DNA from: Tubulanus polymorphus | Taxonomy: Eukaryota; Nemertea; Palaeonemertea; Tubulaniformes; Tubulanidae | Length of the DNA stretch: 64,000 nucleotides | Assembly: GCF_964204645.1 (NCBI RefSeq) | Contig: NC_134030.1 | Span: 14,288,447-14,352,446, forward strand | Direction: 5' to 3' | In this document: positions 12,613 through 23,569 of the stretch, one piece after another | How the letters are laid out: the number at the start of each line of letters is the position of its first letter | Position numbering within the stretch: the first letter of the stretch is position 1 | Notes under the pieces: model-generated | The model's input: the letters and a program-made list of their open reading frames with translations, nothing else | Databases searched by the model: none | Told to the model about the DNA's origin: nothing | Program-made: the position numbers and the translations under genes

Positions 12613-13725
12613 TATATTTTGGATACAATCCGTCTGATATCATTCAGCTCACTTCGATCTACAAATAACCCGTGCGTATTTTGAAGAATCATCGTTACAA
12701 AAGCACTGTCGGGCCATAAACATCGAAAATTGAGCCCCATTCAAAGAGCCGACATGTTTTTCTAAGTCCTCTTTCCGAAATCTACCGCACGTTTCTTGTC
12801 ACATCAATTATCAATTCAAGCATAAATTAACAAATTTATTACCCAAAGATTGCACATTCTGTCGCGGTTTTTAAAAACTAATTTTAACAATAGCCCATTT
12901 TCTTCATAAAATCATATTACCGATATACAGGAAATTTACTACTTTAGATTTTAAAAGCACTGTCGAGCCGTAAACATCGACGAATCGACGTGTGTCACTA
13001 CATCGTCGTTCCGGGGATCAGCTGCGAGTTTCACCTCATCATGAGAATCAAATCGAGTACAAATTAATTTATTACTACCAGTGATTTGGCTGCGGGCGTC
13101 ATGCAGTTAGTTTAGCAATACCTATTTTTCTTTATCAAGTTAACCGTGTATTTACTAAGATAAATCATAAGTGTACCGGGGAGTCGTAGATCTAAACGAA
13201 ACACGCCGAAGAGATATAGCGGAGAAAAGCTGTTATGTCGACGAGGTATCAAAATAAAATAATACATTACTTTATTCGGCCGCTGGCTTCAAACTCTATA
13301 TCAATACCATCAATACTCTATATTTCCTACAGTACATACCGATCATTGTCAAATGCACAAGGTATTTACTAGATACAAGTATATAACACACTCCTTTCCG
13401 TATGCTGGAGTCACACTTCAAATTTGAGTAAGCGTTCGCTGTGGGGGAAAGGAGATCGTTCGCTTTGTCGCTTGAAGTGTTTATCGAGTTTTACGTGGCT
13501 TTAGGCCTACCGGTATTGAGCTTAACTGTCTCAAACAAACACAGTATAATTGTTGCGTTTATTAACGGACTCATTGGATTGAACTTCAAAACAAAATTTT
13601 CGACATTTAGGAGGGTTGTTATTCAATAGGCCCACGACCAATCTGTCCGGATGTTAGGCCTACGCATATACATAGGCCTACATAGGCTAGTAGCCTCTAC
13701 TAGGTTAAAGCTAAGTTCACTGTAA
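12613..13725. repeat. Block A, copy 3 (diverged)
   Basis: Begins inside block A relative to copy 1 and is the most diverged copy, with several substitutions and indels around 12650-12950. It retains the CTGTCGAGCCGTAAACATCG and TCGTTCGCT landmarks. It ends at TAGCCTCTACTAGG near 13708, without the GACAAAAC lead-in and without a long minisatellite. Confidence 0.7.
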
Positions 13726-14177
13726 ACGAGGAATCAGATTTATTAAAGTGCATGTTAATTAGTGATTTACTGGTTCTGACTAGTAACGATCAATCACAAT
13801 TATCAATTTTATTGACAAAAATGAAGATTTTTTTGAAAATTTCGTCCGAGCAGACAGCTTTATAAGCCAGACTTTTCATCATCAATGAAACTGGTATTTC
13901 TTTAATTCCTATGACTTAAGCCGGGGGTGGCTCGGGGTGGGTCGGCCTTGCGATGGCTTGTGACTCACTGCGAGGCCATTCACTGCGACCGCCAGCGACG
14001 ATTGTGTCGCAACGACTCATCGACCTACGCTACCTTGCGACAGGTTGTGACTGTCAGCAACGCCAGTGACAAGGAGTCGCACGTGTTCTACTTTCTGCAA
14101 CGCGACACGACTGTCACAACCGACCTACGTGCTCTTGCGACTGGCAGAAACTAGTCGCACACAGTCGCTGACAATCA
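13726..14177. other. Unit 3-specific insert with GC-rich half
   Basis: Absent from the other three units, it replaces the long minisatellite and the 5' half of block C. The first half is AT-rich. The second half (13921-14177) is GC-rich and dense in GCGAC/GTCGC words. Two short ORFs (from 13927 and 14066) resemble no family I know and have biased, repeat-like composition, so I do not call a gene. Confidence 0.45.
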
Positions 14178-14792
14178 TAGTTGTAGTTCATGACATCGTC
14201 TATGATTGTGGTGAGTTTTTAAGGACATTAGTTATTCAATATAGTCACCAGGGGGCGTTGAATTGTAGAAAAGCTTAGTTTTTCCTTATTAGATTGGTAC
14301 CTAGACATAGTTTGTTACCATGATCCATTGCAAAGTTGTAGATCATGACATCATCTATGATTGTGGTGAGTTTTTAAGGACATTAGTTATTCCATATAGT
14401 CACCAGGGGGCGTTGAATAGTAGAATGGCTTAGTATTTCCTTATTAGATTGGTACCTAGGCATATTTTGTTACTATGATCAATTGCAAAGTTGTATTTCA
14501 TGACATGTACTACGATTGTGGTGAGTTTTAAGGTCATTGGGTTTTGCATATGGTCACCAGGGGCGTTGAATAGTAGAATAACTTAGTATTTCCATATTAA
14601 ATTGGTAACGAGGCATATTTTGTTATCACAATCAATTACAAAATCATAGCTGCTCACATGTTCTATGATTGTGGTGGGTTTCGAGGTCATTGGTTTTTGT
14701 ATATGGTCACTAGAGGGCGTTATGTATTGAAATTGTTAGATTGTTGAGCATTTGAAACCACTTCCCAAGTGAGCATGGTGTCCCTGGACACC
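14178..14792. repeat. Block C, copy 3 (5' truncated)
   Basis: Contains only the last four or so of the 150-bp tandem units and the 3' end (GAGCATGGTGTCCCTGGACA then CCTAG). The GGGACTTTAGTCCC start is missing. Confidence 0.75.
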
Positions 14793-15091
14793 TAGTTTGG
14801 TTTTGTCTCCCGCGACAATTCATTATTCTGGTTTTGTCGCACGCAACAATTCAATATTTTGTTTTTGTCGTCCGCGACAATTCATTATTTTGGTTTTATC
14901 GCCGCGACAATTCAATATTTTGGTTTTAACGCCCGCGACAATTTATTATTGTGGTTTTATCGCCCGCGACAATTCATTATTTTGGTTTTATCGCCCGCGA
15001 CAATTCATTATTTTTGTTTTGTCGCCCGTGACAATTCAATATTATGGTTTTGTCACCCGCGACAATTCATAATTTTGGTTTTGTCACCCGT
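14793..15091. repeat. 31-bp minisatellite, short array (unit 3)
   Basis: About nine or ten monomers, opening with the same TCTCCCGCG and CGCACGCAAC variants as the unit 2 short array. Confidence 0.9.
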
Positions 15092-15475
15092 GGTTTTGTC
15101 GGAACATTAAGTTTTTTGGTCGAACAGTGTGTTAAGGTCGTTTTGGAAATTTACTCGGTCTGGTATATTTTGGATTACTGTGTATGTCATTTGTCAGGAC
15201 ATTAAACAGAAGACGACTTAGGATACTGCCTTGCGTGACTCCACTAGTTAGACCGTCTCATTCCAAGAGGAGGCGTTCCGTTGATTTCGGTTACAAGTTT
15301 CCGTTCAGAGATAACTGCTGAACCATTTAAACGACCTATCATTGATACTGTTTCCTAATAGCCTCTTCAGTAATGGCCGATGTTGAGCCTTATCAAATGC
15401 TTTGTTGAAATCCACCGTTGAACAGGATTCTAAGACTGTGTAGAAAACCCGTTATCGCTGCTTTGCAGCTATATT
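15092..15475 (-). pseudogene. Block D, copy 3: non-LTR RT remnant
   Basis: Carries the same minus-strand RT motif fragments as copy 1 (VDFNKAFD near 15400 and the GSIL-type motif near 15220), with independent point changes and stops. It leads into block A through the CGTTATCGCTGCTTTGCAGC junction shared with copies 1 and 4. Confidence 0.6.
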
Positions 15476-16805
15476 TATTATTATTTTCTTCCACACTATT
15501 TTTATCAAAAGAACATAGGCTTTGTTACCTTACCGCTGTTTCATATACAATCCATATAATATCGTTCAGCTCACTGAGATCTACAAATAGCCCGCGTGTT
15601 TTTTCACGAATCATCGTTACAAAAGCGCTGTCGGGCCGTAAACATCGAAAATTTAGCCCCATTCAATGGGGCGACATGTTTTTCGAGTCGTCATCCCGAA
15701 ATCAACCCGCAGGCCGACTGTCACTTCGATTATCAATTCAAGTATGAATGAACTAATTTATTGCTGCAGACTTCAAATTCAGTCGCAGTCTTCAAACAGT
15801 GATTTTAACAATAGCCCATTTTCCTCATCAAATTATATTACCGATACACTGGAAATTTACTACTTTAGATTTTAAAAGCACTGTTGAGCCGTAAACATCG
15901 ACGAATCGACGTGTGTTACTACATCGTCGTTCCGGGGATCAGCTGCGAGTTTCTCCTCATCATGAGAATCAAATCGAGTACAAATTAATTTATTACTACC
16001 AGTGATTTGGCTGCGGTTTCAAGGAGTTAGTATAACAATACCTATTTTTCTTTACCGAATTAACCGTGTATTTACTAAGATAAATCTTAAGTGTACCGGG
16101 GAATCGTAGGCCTAAACTAAACACGCCGAAGAGATATAGCGGAGAAAAGCTGTTATGTCGACGAGGTATCAAAATAAAAGAATATATTACTTTATTCGGC
16201 CGCGGGCTTCAACCTCTATATCAAAATCCATCAATACTCTATATTTCCTACAGTACATACCGATCATTGTCAAATGCACAAGGTATTTACTAAATACAAG
16301 TATATAAAACACTCCCATCCGTATGCTGGACTCACACTTGACATTCGGAGTAAGCGTTCGCTGTGGGGGAAAGGGATCGTTCGCTATGTCGCTTGAAGTG
16401 TTTATCGAGTTTGACGCGGCTTTAGGCCTACCGGTACTGAGCTTTACTGTATCAAACAAACACAGTACAATTGTTGCGTTTATTAACGGACTCATTGGAT
16501 TGAACTTCAAAACAAAATTTACGATATTTAGGTGGGTTGTTAAATTCAATAGGCCTACGACCAATCTGTCCGGATGTTAGGCCTACACATATACATAGGC
16601 TTACATAGGCTAGTAGCCTCTACTAGGTTAAGCGTTCGCTGTGGGGGAAAGGAGATCGTTCGCTGTGTCGCTTGAAGTGTTTATCGAGTTTTACGCGACC
16701 ATAAGCAGGCTTTAGTATGGTGGCTGATAAGGGCCATGCGTAAAAAAACACGTATATGCAAAAGAGGGCGACATTATGACAAAACGACAAAACTAAAATA
16801 ACGCG
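15476..16805. repeat. Block A, copy 4
   Basis: Nearly full length and very similar to copy 1, including the segment missing from copy 2. Its minus-strand ORF (16187-16564) and plus-strand ORF (16323-16580) are duplicates of those in copy 2 (8467-8763 and 8471-8779). I recognise no domain in them. Confidence 0.75.
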
Positions 16806-17030
16806 ACAAAACAATAATTTTGGTTTTGTCGCCCGCGACAATTCATTATTTTGGTTTTATCGCCCGCGACAATTCATTATTTTGGTTTTATCGTCCGCGA
16901 CAATTCATTAATTTGGTCTTGTCACCCGCGACAAATCAATATTTTGGTTTTGTCGCCCATGACAATTCAATATTTCGGTTTTTATCGCCCGCGACAATTC
17001 ATTATTTTGGTTTTATCGCCCGCGACAATT
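16806..17030. repeat. 31-bp minisatellite, contracted first array (unit 4)
   Basis: Only about seven monomers remain between blocks A and C, against roughly 120 and 55 in units 1 and 2. This array is the main source of length variation between units. Confidence 0.9.
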
Positions 17031-18287
17031 CTTTTTCAGTCCACTTGGGACTTTAGTCCCAGCGGGCTATTGTGTTCACTTTTCGTCCGTCTGTCCCTCC
17101 ATAGACGGAATCCAGTTATTTTGGGAAGTTTTGAAGACGCTTCAAGGTAATGTCTTGATATTTGGTTTGTACATGTATCTACCCTAGACACATCGTCAGC
17201 CCAAAAACAGGCCCTGTCAGATTCAAGATGGCCGACTGGCAGCCATTGTTGTTTGCCAAAATCAGCACTTTTTAAACATTTTCGAAGGTTTCGTGGGAAA
17301 TTTTGAAGACGCTTCGATCAATTACCTTGATCTTTCGTTTATATTTGAATCTACCAAAGGCCAATCAGCATAAGAAAATTGGGTCGATCTGACTCAAGAT
17401 GGCCGTCCTATGACCTTTTTAGTGCCCAAAAATGTAAATTTTGGCCAGAATTCTAGGTCCTGTAGCTTCCTATTGGTTTGCCATTTTTCATTGCAATTGC
17501 TGATGGGTATTCCTTATAGAGGGATGTTATATACCTGGGACAGGTATTTTGATCAGCCAATTATGACGCAATTGGCGGCCATCTTGGTGTCATCAGTACT
17601 CATTCGTAGGTGGGAAAAAGTTTTTCCACATTAAATTGATACCTAAGCATATTGTGTTACTATATTCAATTGGAAAGTTGCAGCCCATAACGTGTTCTAT
17701 GATTTTGGTGAGTTTCAAGGTCATTGGTTTTTGTATGTGGCCATCAGGGGGCGTTGAATAATACAATAACTTAGTATTGCTATATTTGTACCAAGGCATA
17801 TTTTGTTACCATGATCAATTGCAAAGTTGTAGTTTATGACATCGTCTATGATTGTGGTGAGTTTTTAAGGACATTAGTTATTCCATATAGTCACCAGGGG
17901 GCGTTGAATAGTAGAATGGCTTAGTATTTCCTTATTAGATTGGTACCTAGGCATAGTTTGTTACTATGATCAATTGCAAAGTTGTATTTCATGACATGTA
18001 CTACGATTGGGGTGAGTTTTAAGGTCATTGGGTTTTGCATATGGTCACCAGGGGGCGTTGAATAGTAGAATAACTTAGTATTTCCATATTAAATTGGTAA
18101 CGAGGCATATTTTGTTATCACAATCGATTACAAAATCATAGCTGCTCACATGTTCTATGATTGTGGTGGGTTTCAAGGTCATTGGTTTTTGTATATTGTC
18201 ACTAGAGGGCGTTATGTATTGAAATTGTTAGATTGTTGAGCATTTGAAACCACTTCCCAAGTGAGCATGGTGTCCCTGGACCCCTAG
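17031..18287. repeat. Block C, copy 4
   Basis: Has the same start palindrome and the same end as copy 1 but one fewer 150-bp tandem unit. It is flanked on both sides by minisatellite monomers at the same phase. Confidence 0.8.
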
Positions 18288-18522
18288 TTTGGTTTTGTCG
18301 CCCGCGACAATTCATTATTTTGGTTTTGTCGTCCGCGACAATTCATTATTTTGGTGTTATCGCCCGCGACAATTCAATATTTTGGTTTTATCGCCCCCGA
18401 CAATTCATTATTTTGGTTTTATCGCCCGCGACAATTCATTATTTTTGTTTTGTCGCCCGTGACAATTCAATATTTCGGTTTTGTCACCCGCGACAATTCA
18501 TAATTTTGGTTTTGTCACCCGT
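18288..18522. repeat. 31-bp minisatellite, short array (unit 4)
   Basis: About seven or eight monomers between block C and block D. Confidence 0.9.
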
Positions 18523-18903
18523 GGTTTTGCCGGAACATTAAGTTTTTTGGTCGAACAGTGTGTTAAGGTCGTTTTGGAAATTTACTCGGTCTTGTATATT
18601 TTGGATTACTGTGTATGTCATTTGTCAGGACATTAAACAGAAGACGACTTAGGATACTACCTTGCGTGACTCCACTAGTTAGACCGTCTCATTCCAAGAT
18701 GAGGCGTTCCGTTGATTTCGGTTACAAGTTTCCGTTCAGAGATAACTGCTGAGCCATTTGGGTGACCATCATTGATACTGTTTCCTAATAGCCTGTTTAG
18801 TAATGGCTGATGTTGAGCCTTATCAAATGCTTTGTTGAAATCCACCGTTGAACAGGATTCTAAGACTGTGCAGGAAACCCGTTATCGCTGCTTTGCAGCT
18901 ATA
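18523..18903 (-). pseudogene. Block D, copy 4: non-LTR RT remnant
   Basis: Same minus-strand RT fragments as copies 1 and 3. It ends at CTTTGCAGCTATATTTA (about 18903), where copies 1 and 3 continue into block A. Here the sequence instead becomes the 3' end of an HNH gene, marking the right boundary of the array. Confidence 0.6.
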
Positions 18904-19448
18904 TTTAGATTTGATTTTATTTTCAAGAGGTCTAAAATTTTCCAATTCCAAATAAGTTTTTTATTGTATTCATCATTCATGTTAAATTTAGATATTGGTA
19001 AGGTATGATCAATATGAAAATAATCTCCATAATTATCTATATTCATGTGACTATCGAATTGAAATATAATCCATGATTTGAGAAATTTATCTGTACAACC
19101 CAACAAATTAGATAGTGTTTCTGAATGTGTTTCTTTGTTGAATAATTGTGTTAATCTAGATCTTAAGCATTGTTTCAATCTAAAATTAAGATCTGTTTTA
19201 TATCTTTCTCTCATATATTCTGTCATATAATCATTATAAGCTTCCCTATTATTTTCTCGGTATTGTTTGGCATATAGTTTAATACAAGTTTTACAGCAAT
19301 ATTGAAAACCATCTTTGCTAATCTTACGCTTACTAAATTCTGTTATAGCTAATTTATCTAATTCACATTTAGAACACTTCTTATAGTATATATTTATGAC
19401 ACCAGTGTTATTTGTAATATTGATAGTTTGTGGTTGTTCTGGTTCCAT
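18882..19448 (-). pseudogene. HNH endonuclease-like protein, copy 1 (3' end replaced)
   Basis: An open frame of 188 codons starts at ATG 19448. After a short N-terminal leader it has a zinc-binding cluster (C25, C28, C51/C52, C55), a basic helical middle, and an HNH-type core with HIDH at residues 145-148 followed by LPIS. This domain order is known from HNH genes of large DNA viruses and related elements, where such proteins are nicking or homing-type endonucleases; activity here is inferred. It is close to copy 2 (19847-20404) until about residue 165. There the frame shifts, the Asn/Lys end of the HNH fold is lost, and the last residues are read from block D of the adjacent repeat array. 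It is probably inactive. Its upstream region matches the promoter-like motif seen before Polinton genes. Confidence 0.7.
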
Positions 19449-19846
19449 TTATTATACATATTTTTTTACTAAATTGATTTTAGAAGTTATTCATTTATAT
19501 GTTATTCAATGATTTAAATATGAATCATTTCAATCACACTTTACTAACACTTTTAATGTTTAAAAATCTAACTCATACAAATATAAATATTAAAATATGT
19601 TTCAAATATATCTATATATCTATTCTATAAGAGCTACCCTCCGCCCTCTGGTATGAAAGCCTACTTTTCTAATTACTTATATGTTATTCATGTAAATTAT
19701 GTTTATATATATGATTATTTTAAGAGTAAAAGGGGAATGTGGCTTTCAGGTTAAAAGTTGAAGGGGCGAGTGAGTAAAAAATGAAAATAACAATAATTTC
19801 TAGTTGAATTAGGAGTGTGCGCGACTAATTCAACTGGAAATTATTT
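19449..19846. promoter_or_regulatory. Intergenic region with promoter-like box and hairpin
   Basis: Just upstream of the copy 1 start (minus strand) is an A-rich run followed by TATGTATAATAAATGG. Next to the copy 2 stop, 19793-19840 forms a hairpin: ATAATTTCTAGTTGAATTAG against CTAATTCAACTGGAAATTAT, with a 12-nt GAGTGTGCGCGA-type loop. Between them (19748-19788) lies GGTTAAAAGTTGAAGGGGCG followed by AGTGAGTAAAAAATGAAAA, which is also an arm of the palindrome at 51703-51846. The hairpin could end or process the copy 2 transcript; this is inference. Confidence 0.5.
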
Positions 19847-20404
19847 TTATTTTTTAGATTTAATTATGTTTTCCTTCTTTTCTAAAGGTCTTAAATTTCT
19901 CCAACTCCATATTAGCTTCTTTTTATAATCATCACTCATGTCAAATTTAGAAATCGGCAACACATGATCAATATGAAAGTATTCGCCATAATTATCTATA
20001 TTCATTTTTTCGTCGAATTGATATATTATCCATGATTTTAAGAATTCATCTGAACAACCCAAGAAATTAGATAGTGTTTCTGAATGTGTTTCTTTGTTGA
20101 ATAATTGTGTTAATCTAGATCTTAAGCATTGTTTCAACCTAAAATTAAGATCTGTTTGATATCTTTCTCTCATATATTCTGTCATATAATCATTATAAGC
20201 TTCTCTATGATCTACTCGATATTGTTTGGTATATAGTTTAGTACAAGTTTTACAGCAATATTGAAAACCATCTTTGCTAATCTTACGCTTACTAAATTCT
20301 GTAAATGGTTTACCTAATTCACACTTAGAACACTTCTTGTAGTATATATTTATAACACCAGTGTTATTTGTAATATTGATAGTTTGTGGTTGTTCTGGTT
20401 CCAT
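19847..20404 (-). CDS. HNH endonuclease-like protein, copy 2
   Basis: Intact 185-codon frame from ATG 20404 to the stop at 19847. It has the same architecture as copy 1: cysteine cluster with CSKC near residues 25-28 and CCKTC near 50-54, a basic middle, then the HNH core with HIDHVLPIS and a downstream LRPLEKKEN segment supplying the final Asn of the motif. Both copies lie head-to-tail on the minus strand, 398 bp apart, so one arose by duplication. The start is chosen because ATG 20404 sits in TATGTATAATAAATGG, the same context as at Polinton genes. HNH proteins of this type are known as DNA nickases or homing-type nucleases in viral genomes; the role here is unproven. It could act in element mobility or in excluding related elements. 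Confidence 0.75.
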   Translation of the reverse strand: MEPEQPQTINITNNTGVINIYYKKCSKCELGKPFTEFSKRKISKDGFQYCCKTCTKLYTKQYRVDHREAYNDYMTEYMRERYQTDLNFRLKQCLRSRLTQLFNKETHSETLSNFLGCSDEFLKSWIIYQFDEKMNIDNYGEYFHIDHVLPISKFDMSDDYKKKLIWSWRNLRPLEKKENIIKSKK

Positions 20405-20537
20405 TTATTATACATAGTTTTTTACTAAATTGGTTAGTATTTTAGAATCCTCTTCCATTTCTTCGACCAACGTCATCCTTTTTCATTCCTCGTTGCTTTT
20501 GATAATTCGTTTCGATTCCTTGATATCTAAATCATAC
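20405..20537. promoter_or_regulatory. Upstream region of HNH copy 2
   Basis: On the minus strand the start codon lies in TATGTATAATAAATGG, preceded by an AGTAAAAAACT block and CAATTT. This is close to the equivalent region of copy 1 (19449-19490) and of the small gene at 52685. It is a candidate promoter. The rest of the spacer shows nothing. Confidence 0.45.
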
Positions 20538-20852
20538 CACTAGGCAAGACCGGCCATTCAGGCCCGGTTTGGATCAATGCGCATGCGCTAATCATAATTA
20601 TATATTCATTCTGTAAATTCTGTAAAATAGAAACGACCGACATAAAATATCAAAACGCATGTGCACTAGGCAAGACCGGGCATTCAGGCCCGGTTTGGAT
20701 CAATGCGCATGCGCTAATCATAATTATATATTCATTCTGTAAATTGTGTAAAATAGAAACGACCGACATAAAATATCAAAACGCATGTGCACTAGGCAAG
20801 ACCGGGCATTCAGGCCCGGTTTGGATCAATGCGCATGCGCTAATCATAATTG
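20538..20852. repeat. 126-bp tandem repeat (2.5 copies)
   Basis: Units start at 20538, 20664 and 20790, each opening CACTAGGCAAGACCGG. Each has a CCGGCCATTC/GGCCCGG near-palindrome and the perfect palindrome GCGCATGCGC, then an AT-rich stretch. Copies differ by only a few bases. The third copy ends soon after the palindrome. Confidence 0.9.
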
Positions 20853-20868
20853 AAACGACTGAACATGG

Positions 20869-21175
20869 TTAAAGGTTGAATGGTCGAGCTCATAAAAAAA
20901 TAAATGTTAAAAGTAATTTAAAACTATAATATATTTTCATAGCCGTGTGTATTTTAGTTAAATAATAGAATAATTATTATTATTTGAATATATTTGATTA
21001 TATGAATTTGTGTATTGTAAATAAATCAATTGGTCGCTTTTAAAATTTAAATTATTAATATCTTAGAATAAATATTTAGTTATAATATAGAATACACACG
21101 GCTATGAAAATATATTATAGTTTTAAATCACTTTTAATATTTATTTTTTAATGAGCTCGACCGTTCGACCTTTGG
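20869..21175. repeat. Large AT-rich palindrome
   Basis: The left arm (20869 to about 20955) and right arm (about 21085-21175) are inverted copies. Key words in order are GGTTGAATGGTCGAGCTCAT, TTAAAAGTAATTTAAAACTA and TTTTCATAGCCGTGTGTATT; the complements appear in reverse order in the right arm. The loop is about 130 bp. It is related to 1-509 and, through the GGTCGAGCTCAT-type arm end, to the palindrome at 52081-52230. Confidence 0.75.
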
Positions 21176-21314
21176 CCTGAACCAACTAAACCCCTATTAC
21201 TGACGACGACGACGACAGTGCTGGTTGTGGTGGCGGCGACAGCGACAATGACGATGAGAATGATGACGGACGGGGAGTGACTGATTCAAAAGATTACAGA
21301 GTTTTGGAGAGAAT
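21176..21314 (+). other. Aspartate-rich low-complexity flank of the LTR element
   Basis: Contains a GAC-triplet run and, in one plus frame, an acidic Asp/Gly-rich reading of some 40 codons that is cut by the retroelement at GAAT 21311-21314. The opposite flank after 29289 is also open for a short way but in a different frame. It may be part of a decayed protein gene interrupted by the insertion. No family was recognised. Confidence 0.3.
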
Positions 21315-21773
21315 TGTTGTGACATAGGCATTTTAATCAATTTAACTACGTATCACTTTCTGCTATTACGCTATCTCAAGCTCGTGGGACAATTCCTGCT
21401 GTTTAGTAATTATAGAATAATTAAAAGCTTTCTGTTCAAACCCGGAATTAGATAAGATAAATTTCTAGAATAAATGCACGGTACTCTCGGGGAAAAACGG
21501 AGAGGGAGAGCAACCTTGGCGGCATCGACCGGAGCAGAGGCAGCGCAACAAGCGGGGTAAGGGTGATATGATATTGTCAGTTGTCATTTGTTTAAGTTTC
21601 ATGCAATAGAACGCTTGCATCATTTTATCAACCAGAGTTTAGTGGTTGGTTATGTTTGGTCTCTGGTTTCTATATCGCCGTGCAGGACACAAGGGGAAGT
21701 GCTTACGTCACGAACAAGAACAGCGGCGCTCTCCCACAGCAATTTCGGGTATCCCCCTCCAGGTCGCACGACA
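21315..21773 (+). repeat. 5' LTR
   Basis: Direct repeat of 28832-29289. It begins TG and ends CA, and includes the segment with ACTCTCGGGG and GGAGAGGGAGAGCAAC. No TATA box stands out clearly; AT-rich stretches lie near 21400-21470. Short ORFs at 21588-21904 are not genes; they lie in the LTR and leader. Confidence 0.9.
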
Positions 21774-21777
21774 CATT

Positions 21778-21797
21778 TGGTGCCGAAACCTGGGACC
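21778..21797 (+). other. Primer-binding site, tRNA-Phe type
   Basis: TGGTGCCGAAACCTGGGACC starts four bases after the LTR. It is complementary to the 3' end of a typical eukaryotic tRNA-Phe, with one expected mismatch in CCTGGGA. It fixes the orientation as plus. Confidence 0.75.
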
Positions 21798-22504
21798 AAT
21801 TTTTTTCGTATGTATACGGTCGTAATCTAGTAAAGTATTTGATTTCGGGATGCATTCATCCAGGTAGCTATTTGGAAAACTCAGCAGTTGTGTTAATTAA
21901 TTAGCTTATCGTTTTAGGAATATTAGGAATAATTTTTTTTCAAAGGAAAATATCGTGTTTAAGAGTGGTAACTGAAGTACTTGCATTAGTTGACATTTTA
22001 TAATTTTTTTTCACAGTGACTTGCTTTAGCGTTTCCGGTGGGATTTATCGCGTGGTTTGTTGAATCTGACAGTAACAGTGTCGTATGTTCTGGGGTATTG
22101 AGTGAAGAGATATTGATAAGCATATTAGTTATTTGCGCTGTTGTTCAAGTTGTATGAGGTCGTTTAAGCGTTAGTATAGAGTATAATGGATTATAAAGTT
22201 TTATATGTATGTGCTTGGAATAAAGAGCATATTTTCAAAGTAGTGATAACAATTTATTGCGATGATATAATGGTACCAATTATGAGGTTATAAAGGGTAA
22301 AATGTTCGGTATTTCAGTGGATTAATGATAAAGGATATTTTTTTAGTATCACAAAATTAAATGAAGTATAGTAGGAAACGATTTTAGTATAGTTGTAATT
22401 GTAGTATAATTAGCATTTTGTTTCAGGTTAATTTAGTCAGTAAGTTGAATTAAGAAAAAATTACGGGTTATAATTTTGACTAATATAGTGGTAGATTATT
22501 ACGT
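21798..22504 (+). other. Untranslated leader of the retroelement
   Basis: About 700 bp between the primer site and gag, AT-rich with no sizeable ORF. Packaging signals may lie here, but none can be recognised by eye. Confidence 0.5.
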
Positions 22505-23567
22505 ATGTATAGGACACTCAGAAGTAGGACATTGAATATAATGGATCCTGAGGAAGAAATTGTAGACACTAGTCAAAGGGTAGAACCCACAGAGAAGGAT
22601 CTTCTCTTTTTAATTGCGCAAAGGTTAGGAAATTCCACTAGTCTCGGGGATATTCTAGCTATTTCGAAGTTTTCAGGGAGACGGAACGGAGTAGATTTCT
22701 CTACGTGGATTCGGACGTATGAGAACACTGCCGATGCTAGAGGTTGGTCGGACGAGCAAAAGAAACAGTTTATTTTTCAGTATCTGGAAGGGCCTGCTCG
22801 TCGGTTCTTTGATGATTTATTAATTTCTCAAGGTACGAAATTTTCCCAGATATTTGAGTCGTTTAGGGAACAATTTGAATCGGATTCGATTAGGCTTCAA
22901 AAAGAAACTGACTATTCGGGACTTTCTCAAAAAAAGGGTGAGACAGTCGATGATTTTTTTTGAAAGAATTGATAGTCTGGGTCATAGACTCCGAAAATCG
23001 GATCGTGATAAACTCATAGCGTTTCTAAATGGTTTAAATAAACAGCTGAAAAAAGAGGTCATGCTAATGAGACCAGGTACGTTTACACAGGCAATTGAAC
23101 ATGCTCGGGTTGTGGAGCAGCTTTTGGACCAAGATGATATTCCGGCAGTACGTCGGACAGTTACGGACAATGGTCTGGAAACAATGTCGGAAATTAAACA
23201 TATGTTTTCTCAATTTCTTGAAGAACAGAGACGATCCCGTAGTTTTGAAGGCCATGAATCGTCAGGGCCGAATGATCGATATAGGCAGCCGAATTCAGGG
23301 AATCCAAGAAATCGATACCAGAATCAGCGACAGGGAAGGTTTCAACAGTCCGGACGTCCTACTACATTTTTACACGATCACCAAGATACTTTCCGCCATG
23401 AAAGGAATCTCTCAGGTAATAACAATTGCTTCAACTGTGGACAACCGGGGCACTACCAGATATTCTGTCCACATAATCAGTTCACTCCGAGGTATTCACG
23501 ACGTCCCCAAAATTATTCGTCTATGGGAAATAGACAAGGTCGCCGACCCCAAATGGCAAGCCGGTGA
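22505..23567 (+). pseudogene. Gag polyprotein (one frame break)
   Basis: The frame opens at ATG 22505; a second ATG at 22541 is an equally good start. Residues of the first part fit a Ty3/Gypsy retrotransposon Gag capsid, with a FSTWIRTYENTADARGW-type segment and an LEGPARRFF helix region. The reading shifts at a T homopolymer near 22950-22957. It continues in the next frame through a charged, Gln/Arg-rich nucleocapsid with one CCHC zinc knuckle (CFNCGQPGHYQIFC, near 23430-23470), ending at 23567. The break sits in a homopolymer, so a read error, a true mutation and programmed slippage are all possible. The protein would form the core particle in the cytoplasm and bind element RNA. Confidence 0.75.
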
Positions 23568-23569
23568 CC

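Larger units (their letters stand above)
790..18903. repeat. Higher-order tandem repeat, four variable units
   Basis: Four successive units share the order A, long minisatellite, C, short minisatellite, D: about 790-7999, 8000-12612, 12613-15475 and 15476-18903. Unit 2 has lost most of D and part of A. Unit 3 lacks the long minisatellite and the 5' part of C and carries a GC-rich insert instead. Unit 4 has only a short first minisatellite. The same block junctions recur, so the whole composite was amplified after it formed. The right end (about 18903) joins directly to the 3' end of an HNH gene. Confidence 0.85.
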
